Shown here: piece after piece, positions 1 through 11,744 of the stretch
Numbering within the stretch: the stretch's first letter is position 1
Layout of the letters: every line of letters starts with the position of its first letter
From: Gnetum montanum
Taxonomy: Eukaryota > Streptophyta > Gnetopsida > Gnetales > Gnetaceae
DNA: 64,000 nucleotides
Reading direction: 5' to 3'
Assembly (NCBI GenBank): GCA_015680685.1
Contig: MNCI01005010.1
Span: 145,331 to 209,330 of the forward strand
The notes under the pieces: generated by a model
Told to the model about the DNA's origin: nothing
Databases searched by the model: none
Seen by the model: the letters and a program-made list of their open reading frames with translations, nothing else
Made by a program: the position numbers and the translations under genes

Positions 1-399
1 AGAAATTAGTTTAAGCTATTAATGCTAATATGGAATAGTTAAAAGGTTCTATCAAAATGGTGGAAAATAGATATAAAAAATCGCATGCTAAATTTTGTTC
101 TAATACAAGTACATCTCATGTGAGAAATGAACATGAAGGTCTATTGGTTGAAGATGATGATCAAGGGTTTCAAGGAGGTGAAAGAGAATATGATGAAAGG
201 CTATTTATTTAGAACATAGGAATGGAGAATCTCATCATGTAAGGCTTTTAAGAGGAAGGAATCCTAGCCATCATGCTAGATCTTAAAGAGATCCAATAAT
301 TTCTTATTCATCAAGTAGATATAAAAATTTAAAGCTAGATGAGAAAGACAAGGATTGAATTGTAAGTCATTTACTGATGCATCAAGGATTCTATATGTG

Positions 400-1115
400 A
401 AGTTGAAATTCTTCATTAGAATGAATAGTACACATGTATTTGAGTCTTGGTTGAAGAGCTTAAACAAACATTTAGAGTTAAAATAGATAACAAATTATCT
501 TATGGTATCATTTATTAAATTGAAATTAGAGGGCATGGATTCCATTTGGTGGGAAAAGAAGTTCCACTCTTTTCATTCAAAACAAGGTGAAAATAAGGGA
601 ATGATCCTTAATACAATATATGTTGAGGCAAAAATACAAGTAATCAAGACAAAGGTAATAGAAAATCATGAAGAAATTATTAAGGCAAGATAAGAAGTAT
701 GTGGAGGAAATATATCTTGAATTTTATGATTTATTTCATAAAGAAAACATTTGATGGGTTAAGTATGATTACACGTCTAGTTCCTTAGAGATTTGAAGAT
801 GTAATACAAGCAAGAGTTATTCTTCTATAAGCTTTAAGTCTTAGATGAGGCTTATGATTAAGAATTAAAGGCATAGAAGAATCTTAATGATTTTGAAAGC
901 AAGAGTAAAAAACCAATAAAGGATAAGAATAAGAGTTTCAAATTTAATACAAAATGAAAATCCAATTTAGATGCTAAACAAGGCCACACAAAGAAGAAGC
1001 ATGTAAATGAGAAGAAAGAAGACAAGGACAAGACCAAATAGGATTTGAGTAAGAAACGAGAATTTCAATTATAGAAATTCTTCCAAGATCTAGTGCTTGA
1101 AGTATGAGAGAATGA
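400..1115 (+). pseudogene. gag remnant of gypsy fragment
   Basis: Broken frames encode stretches typical of gypsy Gag. The clearest is at 502-693, with KLEGMDSIWWEKKF, close to KLEGMNST-WKKEF at about 34840-34880 in element D. Further on, lysine-rich sequence precedes a damaged knuckle at 1040-1110, the position where D has IQCFKCEEWK. Gag forms the particle coat and binds the RNA genome; nothing here could still make it, as no frame exceeds about 65 codons. Confidence 0.6.
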
Positions 1116-2037
1116 GAGATAACTAATGGGAATGTTCTCTTCAAATTATCATCAAGGAAAATGAGGTTCATACTATGAAGAAGAATAAGTCATCACATTA
1201 GGTTCTTTAGAAGGCAATTCTAATACTTCTAAAATTAAAGATGCCACTAAAATAAATTTATTCATGGGATATGTAAATTATAGTGATAGTCTTACATGGA
1301 AATATTTTATTTATAATTGGATCTAGATTTCATAAGAGTGAGGAATGGATTCATTTTTTGATTAATAAGGATATTGAAGGTCATTTAATTTCTTCTAGAA
1401 GTGTTTCTAGATTGGGTTTAGTAACTAGTCCTCATCTTAGATCCTACCAAATGCATTGGTTATCAAGGTATTTCTTTCAAGATATAAGAGAATAATATGT
1501 TTTGAAATGTAGAATTTTTAGTTTTGTTTATTATGTAATTTATTATCTTGATGTGATACTTGGAAGGATTTGGAATTTTGAAGAAGTTATTAAGTTTTAT
1601 GTTATCAAGAATGTCTACTTAATAGTTGAAGATGATGAAATCCATGATTTGATTCCAATGATAATTGAACAAGCTAGGAATTATTTATCAATGAATGCAT
1701 CTTTGATTATCTTTAAGGAGAGAGAATATATCAAAGAAAATTAAGAGGTAGACATTGATTGTATTGTTGTATTTATAATTGCTTCATGCATGGCTAAGCA
1801 ATGTGATCTTCTAGTGATGGTAAAAGGATTGACATGATATTTTTATAGTATATTCAAGGGATAATGTGAGGGATTTCTACAAATGAGAAATTTTTAAAAA
1901 TAAATTTTGTTCATTCGAAGTGTTACAATTTCAAATGAAAGAACATATAGAATGGTATCAAATCAAAGGAATGATGCTTAAAAGTAAGTAGAGAAGATAG
2001 TTACCAATAGATTGTGAGAGAATAAATATTTACTTAT

Positions 2038-2800
2038 GCAATTATAATGGTGCTAGTTCCAAAGAAATAATACAAAGAATGGAAAATGTATATTGATTTA
2101 AGATTAATGCATAGGATTATGGTAAGGTATCATTTTCCTATTCCAAAGATAGATGATATTGTTGATTCTCTTACATATGCTAAGTTGTTTAGCAATATTA
2201 GTTTGAAGAGTGGATATCATCAAATTATAATTAGGTTGAGTGATGAATGAAAGACCACTTTCAAAACATAAGATGATTTGATTGAGTGTGTGGTGATGCA
2301 TTTTAGGTTAAAAAATTCTCTACCACTTTCATGAGGCTGATGCATGCTATGTTAAAGGAATTGCTTGGTAAATGTTGCATTGTATTCTTTGATGACATTC
2401 TTGTGTATAGCACAAATGATAAGGAACATGTTTGTTATTTAAGACTTATGTGCCAAATGTTGATTTAGATTCAACTTGTAATCCACACTAAGAAATTTAA
2501 TTTTATGAAAAGAGAGATAACGTATTTGGAAAATGTGATTTTTAAAAAATAAAGCAAAGATGAAGGAAGCCAAGGTAAAGACCATTACAAAGTTTCCAAC
2601 TGTAAAGAATATTGTGAGGTACATTATTTCCTTGGTTTGGTAAGCTTTTCTATGAGGTTTATAAGGAAGTTCAATGGAATGTTATATCTAATATTTTCTC
2701 TCCTAAAGAAGAATCAAACCTTTGGGTGGGATGATGATATGTAAGAAAGATTTGATTTGTTAAAGAAAAAGTATAATAGATCATCTTTTTTATGTCATTT
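2038..2800 (+). pseudogene. gypsy reverse transcriptase fragment
   Basis: Reading across stops, the frame shows VLVPKK, a YIDLRLMHR block, YHFPIPKIDDI, LFSNISLKSGYHQI, and at 2388-2396 the catalytic F-D-D of FFDDILVYS. Downstream, KREITYLENV and RFIRKFNGM-LYL with LLKKNQTFGWDDD are the connection/thumb motifs usual before gypsy RNase H. The enzyme would copy element RNA into DNA in virus-like particles. Unlike element D, the two catalytic Asp codons are intact here, but several in-frame stops and a frameshift after about 2300 kill it. RNase H is not found after 2800. Confidence 0.8.
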
Positions 2801-3824
2801 GAGTTAGAATTGATTTTCTTAATTAGGACTCATTATATCTTCCTTTCATTATGATCATGCAAATGTCCTTGATAGATTATTTGTGTGTTATATTTTATTT
2901 TGGCCTATGTGCTTGATATGAGCTATGTGATTTTGCTTTCTTATGATTGTGGAATTATGATCTATTATTTGCATAATGTTGATTGGACCCATATTCTAGC
3001 AATTTATGTTATATATGCTTTCATCATATTTATGATTTATGATATATTTATTATGCATATGCACTAACTAGGTTGAATGAGTGATAGTTACCATGTAAGT
3101 GGCAATGAATTAGGGGTATCACTTTGACAAGTACTTGGTATGTATGTATGCTTGTTATACATTTATGCTTTGTTATATGCTTTAGTATTATATACATGTA
3201 TGGTAGTATTAACTTGTCTTATTGATTACCTATCATAGTAGATGGGATGCTTGAATACATTTCATATGTTATTATTTGGCCTAGATTGGTTATGATGTTA
3301 GATGATAGTTTTTATGGTGTAGTTAGTTTAGGTTAGTGATTTTATTATGAATTAAGTATTATATACCTTATCAAAGTGTGTGACATTAGTAGTGATTAGA
3401 AGCTATATCTTATTGCATTATTTATATATTATGTTACATTAGCATTGGAACATGTGATGGTTTATCTAGATTATATTTTATGCTATGTTATTATGTTTTA
3501 TATTTATCCTTGAATTAGAAGTTACATGGATAGTCAGTAATTACTATGTTTTATTATTAGCATTTAGTTAGTAAGTTTTTGATTAATAAGTTGCATTACA
3601 TATTTTTTTATGTTATATTTATCATAGAATGAATAGTGCATAAAAATTAGTAATTTTTAAAATTAAGTTAGATTCATTTTTGTATTTCTCTATAGCATAG
3701 ATTGGTTGAAAATATTGCTTCTAAATTGGAGAAATGAATACATGTTCTAGAATCAAAAGGCTTAAAAATTAGAAGAAAACAAAATATATGGAATGCAATT
3801 TTAACAACATAAATAATGGTGAAA
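2801..3824 (+). other. unassigned AT-rich stretch
   Basis: No coding motif, LTR pair or RNA gene was recognised. The stretch is strongly T/A-rich with many short TATG-type words. It may be decayed LTR or flank of the gypsy fragment to its left. Confidence 0.4.
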
Positions 3825-4704
3825 TATTTTGGCTTTTTAGAATAGAAGATAATAATTTTTTATTTTTATTATATGATAGGATTTTATTTTAATAAAATAT
3901 AGGAAATTTCTAGATTGATGGGTTGTTGTAATGTTTTTTTTTTTACACCCAATCCATATATATATATAGGTCTTTTTGTCTTTGGACTATATTTTATTAT
4001 CTTTAATAAACTTTGCTCCACTTGTCACATACATATATCCAAGACATCTCTTAGAAATTTGTATCATAAAATCATAAATGTAATTTTAGTAATATTTTGA
4101 CTATTTCATCATTAATTCATCAACATTCATCGATATTTACTTAATTTTGAAAGTTGAATAATCAAAATTAGGGATATTTAATATTTTATTCATATCTCGG
4201 TCATTTTACATTTTTTAGTTATTCTAAATTTATTATAAATAAAAAATAGATGAATACATGCAACAAAAATTTTAATTAAATATCTATTGTGGTTTATGAT
4301 AAATCACTCTATTATTTGGTAGATGTTCTAAATTCCAATATTTTACTAGAATGAATGATGGTCAATGATTAGATTATTTCTCCTTGATCGTATAACAATA
4401 TGATGTGATAGTAGATTTATTTGAACATCAATAATTGTGGAAAGGTTCAATTAAAATTTTAGCATCAAAAATTTAAAAACGTTTTATTTACCATATCTCA
4501 AATTTATACTATTAGAATTACCATGATATTTGATAGATTGTAAAAAACATAACATAAGCTCAACTTTTTTATATCTTTTTTCGTACTTAAATTTTTCAAA
4601 TTGTAGATAAATTCATAATATTTCTAAAAATATAAATGTTATTAGTTTATTCTTTACAATGCTAAGAAAACCAAGATATTCTTTTGCTACTTAAAATTTC
4701 TTCA
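3825..4704 (+). repeat. 5' LTR of copia-1
   Basis: Matches 8020-8833 over its whole length with many substitutions and small gaps, and matches in reverse complement the LTRs of copia-2. Shared landmarks include TAATAAAATATAGGAAATTT near 3890 and GAATTACCATGAT near 4515. The 3' edge (TTCA) is placed just before the primer site; the 5' edge (TATTTT) is approximate. Confidence 0.8.
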
Positions 4705-4706
4705 CT

Positions 4707-4720
4707 TGGCATCGTAATGC
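4707..4720 (+). other. primer binding site of copia-1
   Basis: TGGCATCGTAATGC sits 2 nt after the 5' LTR and resembles TGGTATCAGAGC, the site complementary to the 3' end of initiator tRNA-Met used by most plant copia elements. copia-2 has TAGTATCAAAGAG at the same place. Confidence 0.7.
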
Positions 4721-4737
4721 TAGGTTCATCTACAAGA

Positions 4738-5400
4738 ATGAGTATTAAAAACATACTTAGATGATCCATCTTTAATGTCTCTTAATATTTTAGCCTATGG
4801 ACAAGGATTATGAAATGTTTTCTTAAACATAATGACTTTTGGAAAATAGTTGAAATAGGTTCTAAATTCATTCATGTCTTTGAAGATTTCATAAGATTAC
4901 AAATCAAGGAATATGAAACAAAGAAGAAGAATACATTACAAAAATTACAATTAATATTTCATCTATTCATGGGATACAAATAATAGATGAGAGTTAAATT
5001 CTTTGATTTCACATGACACCCTACAAAAATTATTTTCTAAATTACAAAACCAATGGTAGTCTTGGAAACATCAAAAATACTTTCCAATGGACAAAAATTC
5101 ATCATTTCCAATGTGTATATCTTTCCAAATCTCTAATCTTTGTTTAATAAGTATCTAATGAAGAAAATAGTATTAGTTTCAAGATAAATTTCTACATTAT
5201 CAAAAAAGCCAATGGTAAAGAAATTATAAAAATCAAAGCCTTGAATAGAAAAACATATTTCCTTGAATGTGACTCTCAATGAAAAAGGAGACATCATAAG
5301 GAACCATAGCATTCAAGAAAATCATGTCCTCAAAAAAAAAGCTAATCAAATTCCAAACAAATATGAAGTTAATAAAAATGATAATGAGGATTTTCACAAA
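4738..5400 (+). pseudogene. gag trace and protease-region remnant of copia-1
   Basis: About 4780-4960 matches the gag start of copia-2 (AYGQGL, then a stretch reading FIHVFEDF-like across frames). At about 4990 it jumps to sequence equivalent to copia-2 near 27950 (SHDTLQKLF-type region before GAG-pre-integrase). This implies that most of gag, including the zinc knuckle, was deleted. No open frame of note survives. Confidence 0.5.
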
Positions 5401-6300
5401 TCTTAAATTTGGCATGGGATGCTTGGTCACACCTCCTATCACAAAATTGAAAAAATGATCAAACAAGAAAAATCTACAAGAATAAAAATTTCATATATTC
5501 CTCAAGACAAATATGAGACTTGCATACAAGGAAAAAAAACCAAATCTCCTAATAACTCTTACATGATAAAGAAGGAAAAACCATTTGATCTTCTACACAT
5601 GGATCTTATTGGGCTAATGCCCGTTGTTTTAATAAGAGGAAGAAATTATTTCATGGTCATAGTACATGACTACTCAAGATACACTTGGAATTATAATACA
5701 AAGTAAAAGAATGAAGCCATCAAATACTTTGAAACATTCTATAAACTAAGTGAAACCTTTATAAATGTCAACATTAAGACCATCAATTTAGATAAACAAG
5801 GTGAATTCATAAAAAAAGAATTTGATAAGTTCTATAAAGAAAATGGTATCTTTCATTAGAACACATGTAGATATAGCCTATAATCAAATGAAGTAGGTAA
5901 AAGAAAGATATAAGAATACAAGACATTGGAATGTGCTTACTAAAGCATGCCTCACCACCTAACCAATATTGGAGTATGGTTGTCATAGCTACTTGTTACA
6001 TTTCTAATCAAATCATCACCTAAAGAAATGTAGAAAAATCTCCATATGAACTTCTATACAATAGAATTTCTAACGTAAGTCATGTGAAAATATTTGGGTA
6101 TCATTGCCATGTAAAGATGCCAAAACAATTTATTGATAAACTTCAAGAAAGAGGAAAGAAATGTAACTTTTATTGGTTATGATTCTCACACTAGTGAATA
6201 TAGATGCTATGGCCCAATGAATAAAAAATGGCATGTTTCAAGAGATATCATATTTAATGAAACAAAGTTTAGTACCAATGATTTTTATAAATAAGAAGAG
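5400..6300 (+). pseudogene. copia GAG-pre-integrase and integrase
   Basis: The clearest open part is 5419-5706: LGHTSYHKIEKMIKQ, then ETCIQGKKT (the C-x-x-G-K part of the zinc-binding region), PFDLLHMDLIG and YFMVIVHDYSRYTW, which are the first core block with the catalytic Asp of the DDE triad. Across stops it continues with FETFYKLSETF, IKTINLDKQGEFIKKEFD (second Asp region) and, near 6150-6290, VTFIGYDSHTSEYRCYGPMNKK and SRDIIFNETKF, the usual C-terminal end. Integrase would insert the DNA copy into the genome. Dead through stops from 5704 onward. Confidence 0.85.
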
Positions 6301-6429
6301 AAATAAGACACATATCAAAGCTTAAAACCTTGGGTCCAAAGAGACCATCCTTGCACTTAAATATTAAAAAAGAATATTAAAAGAATAACTACAAGATTTC
6401 ACAATATTGCAAGTATAGTATATTCATTA

Positions 6430-7790
6430 GTCTCAAGTGAACCAAAAAATATCAACAAAGCCATGAAATTAAAAGTTTGGAAAGAAACCATGGACAAAGA
6501 GTATAATGGGATCCTAAGAAATAACACATGGTAATTAGTGGATAAACCAAAAGATAAAAAGATTATTGAATGCAAGTGACGATTTAAAAAAAAAAGAAAA
6601 ATGAGAAGGAGAAGTCACAACACACAAAGAAATACTTCTAACAAGAGGATTCAAAGAAAAGAAACACATTGAATATGAAGAAATCTTTGCATTTATGGCT
6701 AAATTTGAAACCATTACATTCATTCTCTCTATACCAACACATAAATATTTGAAGATTCAATGAATGAATATCAACTTAGCACTTCTAAATAAATGAATAC
6801 ATCAAAGAAGAAGTATACATCTACCAATTTGAAAAGTATGTTATCAAAAGAAAAAAGAAGAAAGTATGCAAACTAAAGAAAGCTCAATATGGACTAAAGA
6901 AAGTACTTAGAGCCTAATTCCAAAGAATTAATGGCTTTTTCACTAGAACTAATTATCAGAATTTCATGTTTGAACCAACAATATATTTTAAGAACGATAT
7001 GATTTCATCATCATATCACTATATGTAGACAAGATTATCTTTATTGTCATTAACAAAAGACTAAAAGAATATTTCAAGAACGACATGAAAACTAAATTTA
7101 AAATGAAGGACCTTGAAAAATTCAAATACTTAATAGTAATTTAAGTAAACCAAGATAATGAGAGAATGAAGATTCATCATATCAAATACACAAATTCCAT
7201 CATTAAAAAATTCAATCTGAAGAATGAGAAGCCAATTAGCAATGTTTTTCCATATAGTTTAAATTGAACTAGCAAAGATAAAACTCCTTTCATAAATGCA
7301 ACCATTTATATAACCATGATTAAATCACTTTAACTTTTCTACCACACTAGATCAAATTTAGAATATGCAATATCATACTTATCCAAATTCATGCAAGAGC
7401 CAATATAATCTCACATTCAAGCACTTGTGCATCTCCTCAAGTATATAGAAGGAATTTGCATCTTTGGATTTCAGTTTAGTCAAGGAGAAAATAAGCATCA
7501 TTCATATTCAAATGTTGATTGGGTAGGAGACAATGATGATAGAAAATCCACATCAAGATCTCTCATTATGCATGAAAAAAACCAATATATTGAAAATCAA
7601 AGAAACAATCATCCATCAGGTTATCCACTTGTGAATCAAAATTTAATCTCATGGTCAAATGCGTCAAATACATAGTACAACTAAATAAACTTTACTCACA
7701 CTTCGAATTTAAAGTTGATCTTCCTACAAATTTGTCTTATGATAATATAATAGTAAATCAACTATTCCAAGACTATGTGGATCACAAAAA
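6430..7790 (+). pseudogene. copia reverse transcriptase and RNase H
   Basis: Fragments in order: MKLKVWKETMDKEY (RT start), YIKEEVYIYQFEKYVIK and VCKLKKAQYGLKK (RT core), LYVDK at 7022-7033 where active enzymes have YVDD, and FKMKDLEKFKYL. RNase H is best at 7427-7675: HLLKYIEGICIFGFQFSQ, NVDWVGDNDDRKSTSRSL, LISWSNASNT. The second catalytic Asp of YVDD has become Lys. Several stops and shifts add to the damage. Confidence 0.85.
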
Positions 7791-8009
7791 AACCCAAAAA
7801 AAATAACATCAATTAGTATTTCATCAAGCAATAAGGGAAAGAATGAACCATCAAACCATTTGCATTTGTTCAAAAGAGAAACTTGCTAACTTACTAATAA
7901 AAAATATTGTGTCTTAAAGGATCAAATACCTTAATGAATTTATAGGAATTTAAAGCATGACATAGAAAAGAGAAAGTAAAAATGAAGAATGAAGATTGCC
8001 TTCCACTCT

Positions 8010-8016
8010 AAGGAGG
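8010..8016 (+). other. polypurine tract of copia-1
   Basis: AAGGAGG lies just upstream of the 3' LTR; copia-2 has the equivalent tract AAGAAGAGA in the opposite orientation. This is where plus-strand DNA synthesis would be primed. Confidence 0.55.
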
Positions 8017-8019
8017 CAT

Positions 8020-8833
8020 TATTTCTTTTTTAGCATAGAAGACAATAGGAGTTTATTTTAATAAAATATAGGAAATTTAAAGGTTTGTTCTATCATTGGG
8101 ACTATATTATATTATTTTTGGTACACTTTTCCTTACATGGAACATATATCTATTCAAGTCATCTCTTGAAAATTTATATCATGGAATCATCAATATAATT
8201 TTAGCAAGAATTTGACTATTTCATTATCAATTCATAAATTCATCAACATCATTCATCATTATTTATTCAATTTTGAAAATTAAATAATTAGAATTTAGGA
8301 TATTCACTATTTTTATTTTATCTTATTCATTTCACAACATTTTTTAGTGATTCTAAATTTATTAGAAATATAGGATAGGTGGCTATGTTTCGTGAAACTT
8401 TTAGTTCAATATCTATTATGATTTGGGAGAAATTAGCTCTATAATTTGGAAGATTTTTTGAATCCTAAATTTTTGATAGAATGAATCATGGTTTATGATT
8501 ATATTATTTCTCCCTCATTTCACAACAATTTGATGTGATATTAGATTTATTTAAATGCTAATATCTATGGTAACAATTATTTAAAATGTTAGCATAAAAA
8601 ACGTAACAACTTTTGAGTTATCATCTCTTAAAATTACACTACTAGAATTACCATGATCTTTGATAGATTAGAAAATACATAATGTAACCTTAGATTATAA
8701 AAATATTTTACCATAATTCATTTTTCCAAATTGTAGATAAATTTGTAAGCTTTCCAAAAATAAAATTTTATTGGCTAATGCTTTATGAAGTTAAGATAAC
8801 TAAGCAATTATTTCATTGCCTAAAACTCCTTTA
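8020..8833 (+). repeat. 3' LTR of copia-1
   Basis: Counterpart of 3825-4704, 814 bp against 880 bp, with clear end-to-end similarity but heavy divergence, so the insertion is old. Ends near CCTTTA where the 5' LTR ends in TTCA. Confidence 0.8.
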
Positions 8834-8884
8834 AAATAGAACTAATAATTCAAAGCAGAAAAGTCCCTCATTGAAAATAGTTTC

Positions 8885-9415
8885 ACTACATAGGAACAAT
8901 TGTCCAACCATATAGTGAAATTTATAAAGATATAAGAAATAAAATTGAGGTAGGATGGTCAAAATGAAAACATGCTATTAGTGTTCTATGTGATAAAAGA
9001 CATACAATTAAAGGAAAAATTTCACATAATAGCAATAAGCATACTATCTTATATGGTGCTAGGAATGAATAGAAAATAAATGTGGTAGAAATTTAAATGC
9101 TTATATAGATATTAAATATTAATAGAAGAGGTAAACTACATAATATAGACATCAAAAGAAAAACATGACTCTTATTTTAGATAAGCTACAAGAATGGTAG
9201 CTTAAATAGTTTAGACATGTGCAAAGAAGATCAAACAATGAGCCTATAAACAAATGTTGCTACATCACTATTCCATGAAAGCCATGAAAAGGAAGACCAA
9301 AGAAGACATGGGAAAAAATGATCAAATATGATTTGAAAAATCTACAAATAAACAAACATCTAGCTTTTCATATAGGTAAGTGGTGAAAAAAAGCTCATGT
9401 AGCTAACTACATTTT
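8885..9415 (+). pseudogene. RTE-type LINE, 3' end of ORF2
   Basis: Reading across stops gives VGWSK-KHAISVLCDKRH, TIKGKISHN, TILYGARNE, then KLQEW-LK-FRHVQRRSNN, KGRPKKTWEKMIKYDLKN and ahead of the end KW-KKAHVAN. These match the well-known C-terminal block of plant RTE elements (LCDK, LYG, GHVxRR, GRPKKTW, HVAD). The tail TTTTGTTGGGATAAGATT resembles the usual RTE 3' end. The N-terminal endonuclease and most of the RT are absent, as expected of a 5'-truncated copy. It begins just after the copia-1 3' LTR. Confidence 0.8.
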
Positions 9416-9498
9416 GTTGGGATAAGATTAGAATGAAAAAGAATATGATAATTTATTTGAGTTATAATTTTTTGAAGTTCCTTATCTACTTCAACAAT

Positions 9499-9620
9499 GA
9501 TGTGTTATCCTAGTGGTAAGACTTTCGATTTGAATGTTTTAAGTCATGAGTTCGATTTTATTGGTCAATGCTATATCTTGAGATATACCTATATTATAAT
9601 TATTTTTCCAACATCTCCCC
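9499..9620 (+). mobile_element. tRNA-derived SINE, copy 1
   Basis: A tRNA-like head carries an A-box-like TATCCTAGTGG at 9506-9516 and a B-box-like GAGTTCGATTTTA at 9548-9560, about 32 nt apart as in pol III internal promoters. The following GGTCAATGCTA and a CTTGAGATATACC-type segment recur in the copy at 55152-55318. It lacks paired acceptor arms, so it is a SINE and not a tRNA gene. It lies about 80 bp after an RTE 3' end. Confidence 0.65.
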
Positions 9621-10286
9621 TTTGGTGTTTATGTTATAGTAACCTTTCTTTTCACCTTTCTAGTCTTTTCTCAATTATGTTTAGTTAGTGAAGTTAAGGA
9701 AAAATTCTTAGAGTTAGGAAGCCATGTGTAATATCCCATATTTTTGGGATCCTTAGTATATATGATTCTTTATTGAGATTATGCTACTTGTGCCTAGGTG
9801 TATGTCATGCATGTTATCAGTTCGATATATTTTATGATTATGTACATAATATTTCATGTTGATGAGCTTTGAGATGCATGTATAAATTAAAGTTACTATG
9901 TATCCTTTTGATGTATGTGTGTATGTGTGTGTGTGTGTGCGTGTATTCCTAGTGCACTAATCCTATTTTTGAGTGTGGCAAGATCTCATGAAAAGTTGGC
10001 TAGGAGTATCACATGGTTGATGATCTATGGTTTGCTTAATATTTCATAGAGAATATTTAATGAACTTTTTCATTATGTTATGTTGGTAGATACTTGATTT
10101 ATATTTAATTAAATTAATTTTTAGTTTTATTTTATGATATTTATTAGGATATTTTAGGATTGTGATTTATTAGAATGTGCTTTATTGATTATTTTGGTAT
10201 GTGTGGATGTTATGTGAGAGTGAAGAAACTTATGTATGTGGTGAGAGAGATTACTAAAACTATTCCTTTGGTTTAACTCTTATTCT
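9621..10286 (+). other. unassigned stretch before element C
   Basis: No coding motif. TGTAATATCCCATA at 9726 resembles the start of some plant gypsy LTRs, but no partner was found. A GT-rich microsatellite lies at 9911-9944. Confidence 0.35.
9911..9944 (+). repeat. (GT)n microsatellite
   Basis: An imperfect run of TG/TATG units, with GTGTGTGTGTGTG at its core. Confidence 0.85.
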
Positions 10287-10369
10287 TGAAACGCCACAAA
10301 ATTTTGGGTCTAGCACCTCAACTGCAAATTTGGCTAAGTGTCAAAACGATTCACATGTCACGTTGCATA

Positions 10370-10675
10370 CCATAGCATAGCATAGCACCCTATTATGCTG
10401 TGTAGCATAGCGTAGCATCCTATTATGTTGTGTAGCATAGCATAGCATAGCACCATCTTACGCTGTGTAGTGTAGCACCCATGTCTATTGTAGCGTAGCA
10501 CCCATGTCTACTACAGCGTAGCACCCTATCTACTACAACATAGCACTAGGTCTACTACAGCGTAGCACCCTATCTACTACAACATAGCACCAGGTCTACT
10601 ACAGCATAACACCTAGTCTACTATAGTGTAGCACCAGGTCTACTGCAGTGTAGCATCCATGTCTACTACAACATA
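10370..10675 (+). repeat. GTAGC minisatellite in the C 5' LTR
   Basis: About ten tandem units of 21-23 bp (core GTAGCACCCATGTCTACTAC) span 10472-10675. They are preceded by about three longer units built on TAGCATAGCA-CCTATTATGC (10370-10470). Units differ by a few bases. The 3' LTR carries the same arrangement at about 17345-17665 with its own unit order. Confidence 0.85.
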
Positions 10676-10795
10676 GAAACCTGTCCAGCATTATAGCTAG
10701 CATCTCGTATCCCACATGTAACATGGGACGAGCATGATCCCACCCATCGCACCACCACATGGCACCTAATCCACATTTTGGGCTAACCCTAGCCC

Positions 10796-10803
10796 TATAA
10801 ATA
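10796..10803 (+). promoter_or_regulatory. TATA box of the C 5' LTR
   Basis: TATAAATA directly after CTAACCCTAGCCC, conserved in the 3' LTR at 17779-17786, where the preceding bases read CTAACCCTAACCC. It is the likely pol II promoter core, placing U3 to its left. Confidence 0.65.
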
Positions 10804-11539
10804 CCACTGCGCCCTCTTTTGAAAAGGGGGGAGGGGAGGGTTGACATTCATTTTCTCACCAGTAAGGAAATTGGCACTTCCATTTGGCATTTGGCACTTT
10901 CACATCCCTACACTTAGCTTCGTGGACAAACGAGACCCAGAGCATAGCACATTGGTAGAGAGGCATACCTACACCACACGATACACTACAACCCCATCGC
11001 AGCCGAATAGGACATCACATGGTACAGTGTGGCTACCAACCTGGAAGGCATAGTTCAACAAAGTGAGCACCAGACTTCACAGCTTGACATCATCGAGGCT
11101 ATGACTGTGCTCCCACTACACGTTTTGTACATTGTGTATACCTTTTTGAATTATCTACGCTCCCTCTTTTAGGGCAGTGCACTGCTGTTCTCAAATTCTA
11201 TTACATTTCTCAAGCATTTCTCTGTGGCATTTAACATAAAACTTGTATTTTTCTTACTTTTTCATACATATTTGCATGTTCGCATCATAGTTCTTAGGCT
11301 AGGACACCCTACTACACTCTAGCTTTCTTGGACCTGATGCTCATGTGTAACATAGTATAAACCCTTTTCGCACATACTCATTTTAACACCATGGAAGTCC
11401 CTATCTAATCAACAAGACCGTTCAGGGCACCCAGTTTCTTTTTTCTCTAGCACAACCCTCTCAAACATTTAGGGTTAGGCTATATACCCAGTGACCTCTC
11501 AATGTTCTATCCATCGACGTTTTTGAATGTTATAGTTTT

Positions 11540-11556
11540 TGGTGATAGAGGGAGGG
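11540..11556 (+). other. primer binding site of element C
   Basis: TGGTGATAGAGGGAGGG directly follows the LTR. It begins TGG and is purine-rich like the TGGxGACTCxxxTGGGGA sites of Tat-type gypsy elements; the exact tRNA cannot be named from so decayed a site. Confidence 0.5.
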
Positions 11557-11574
11557 CTTGAACAACATCCCGCA

Positions 11575-11740
11575 CATCGTAGCAGCTACATCATACGTAG
11601 CGTAGCAGGTACACCCTATGTAGCATAGTGGCTACATCATGTGTAGCATAGTAGCGTAGCAAGTACACCCTGCATAGCATAGAAGCTATGTCATGCTCAG
11701 CATAGCGAGTGTGACATGCTCTAGTGTAGTGAGTGTAGCA
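11575..11740 (+). repeat. GTAGC repeats in the C leader
   Basis: Outside the LTR, just after the primer site, GTAGC/GCTACA words continue (for example GTAGCAGGTACACCC and GTAGCATAGTGGCTACATC), resembling the LTR minisatellite but with different unit lengths. A related array therefore lies on both sides of the LTR boundary. Confidence 0.7.
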
Positions 11741-11744
11741 CCAA

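Larger units (their letters stand above)
1..2800 (+). mobile_element. Ty3/gypsy chromovirus-like fragment (gag to RT)
   Basis: A decayed gypsy polyprotein runs left to right from the window edge: gag remnant (about 400-960), a damaged zinc-knuckle region (about 1040-1110), protease-like spacer (1200-1750), then reverse transcriptase (2038-2800). Several passages resemble element D at 34302-37000 in order and wording, so the two are probably one broad family. No LTR is visible on either side: the left one would lie outside the window, and RNase H, integrase and the 3' LTR are missing after 2800. Stops and frameshifts are frequent. Seen: RT motifs. Inferred: membership of the same clade as D. 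Confidence 0.75.
3825..8833 (+). mobile_element. Ty1/copia element, copia-1 (complete layout, decayed)
   Basis: Two diverged LTRs (3825-4704 and 8020-8833) flank an internal region of about 3.3 kb holding, in order, a gag trace, GAG-pre-integrase/integrase, RT and RNase H. Integrase before RT is the defining copia order. A primer site like tRNA-Met follows the 5' LTR and a purine tract precedes the 3' LTR. The internal region is short for copia because most of gag is missing. The same family lies inverted at 23556-29903 (copia-2). No clear target duplication remains (flanks TGAAA and AAATA). Confidence 0.85.
10287..11539 (+). repeat. 5' LTR of element C
   Basis: Begins TGAAACGCCACAAAATTTTG and matches 17274-18501 along its length, including the minisatellite block, the TATA region, the GAAAAGGGGGGAGGGGAGGG box near 10819 and the CATTTCTCAAG/CTTACTTTTTCATACAT stretch near 11210-11270. 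The 3' end is set just before the primer site; it could be 5 nt earlier (GTTATA versus GTTACA in the other LTR). Confidence 0.85.

Noticed and set aside
9499-9567. Possible tRNA gene (A and B boxes)
   Set aside because: No paired acceptor or anticodon arms and a second SINE-like copy exists; called a SINE.
10370-10675. Regular short repeats with spacers, superficially like a CRISPR array
   Set aside because: Units are contiguous, variable and present in both LTRs of a eukaryotic retrotransposon; it is a minisatellite.
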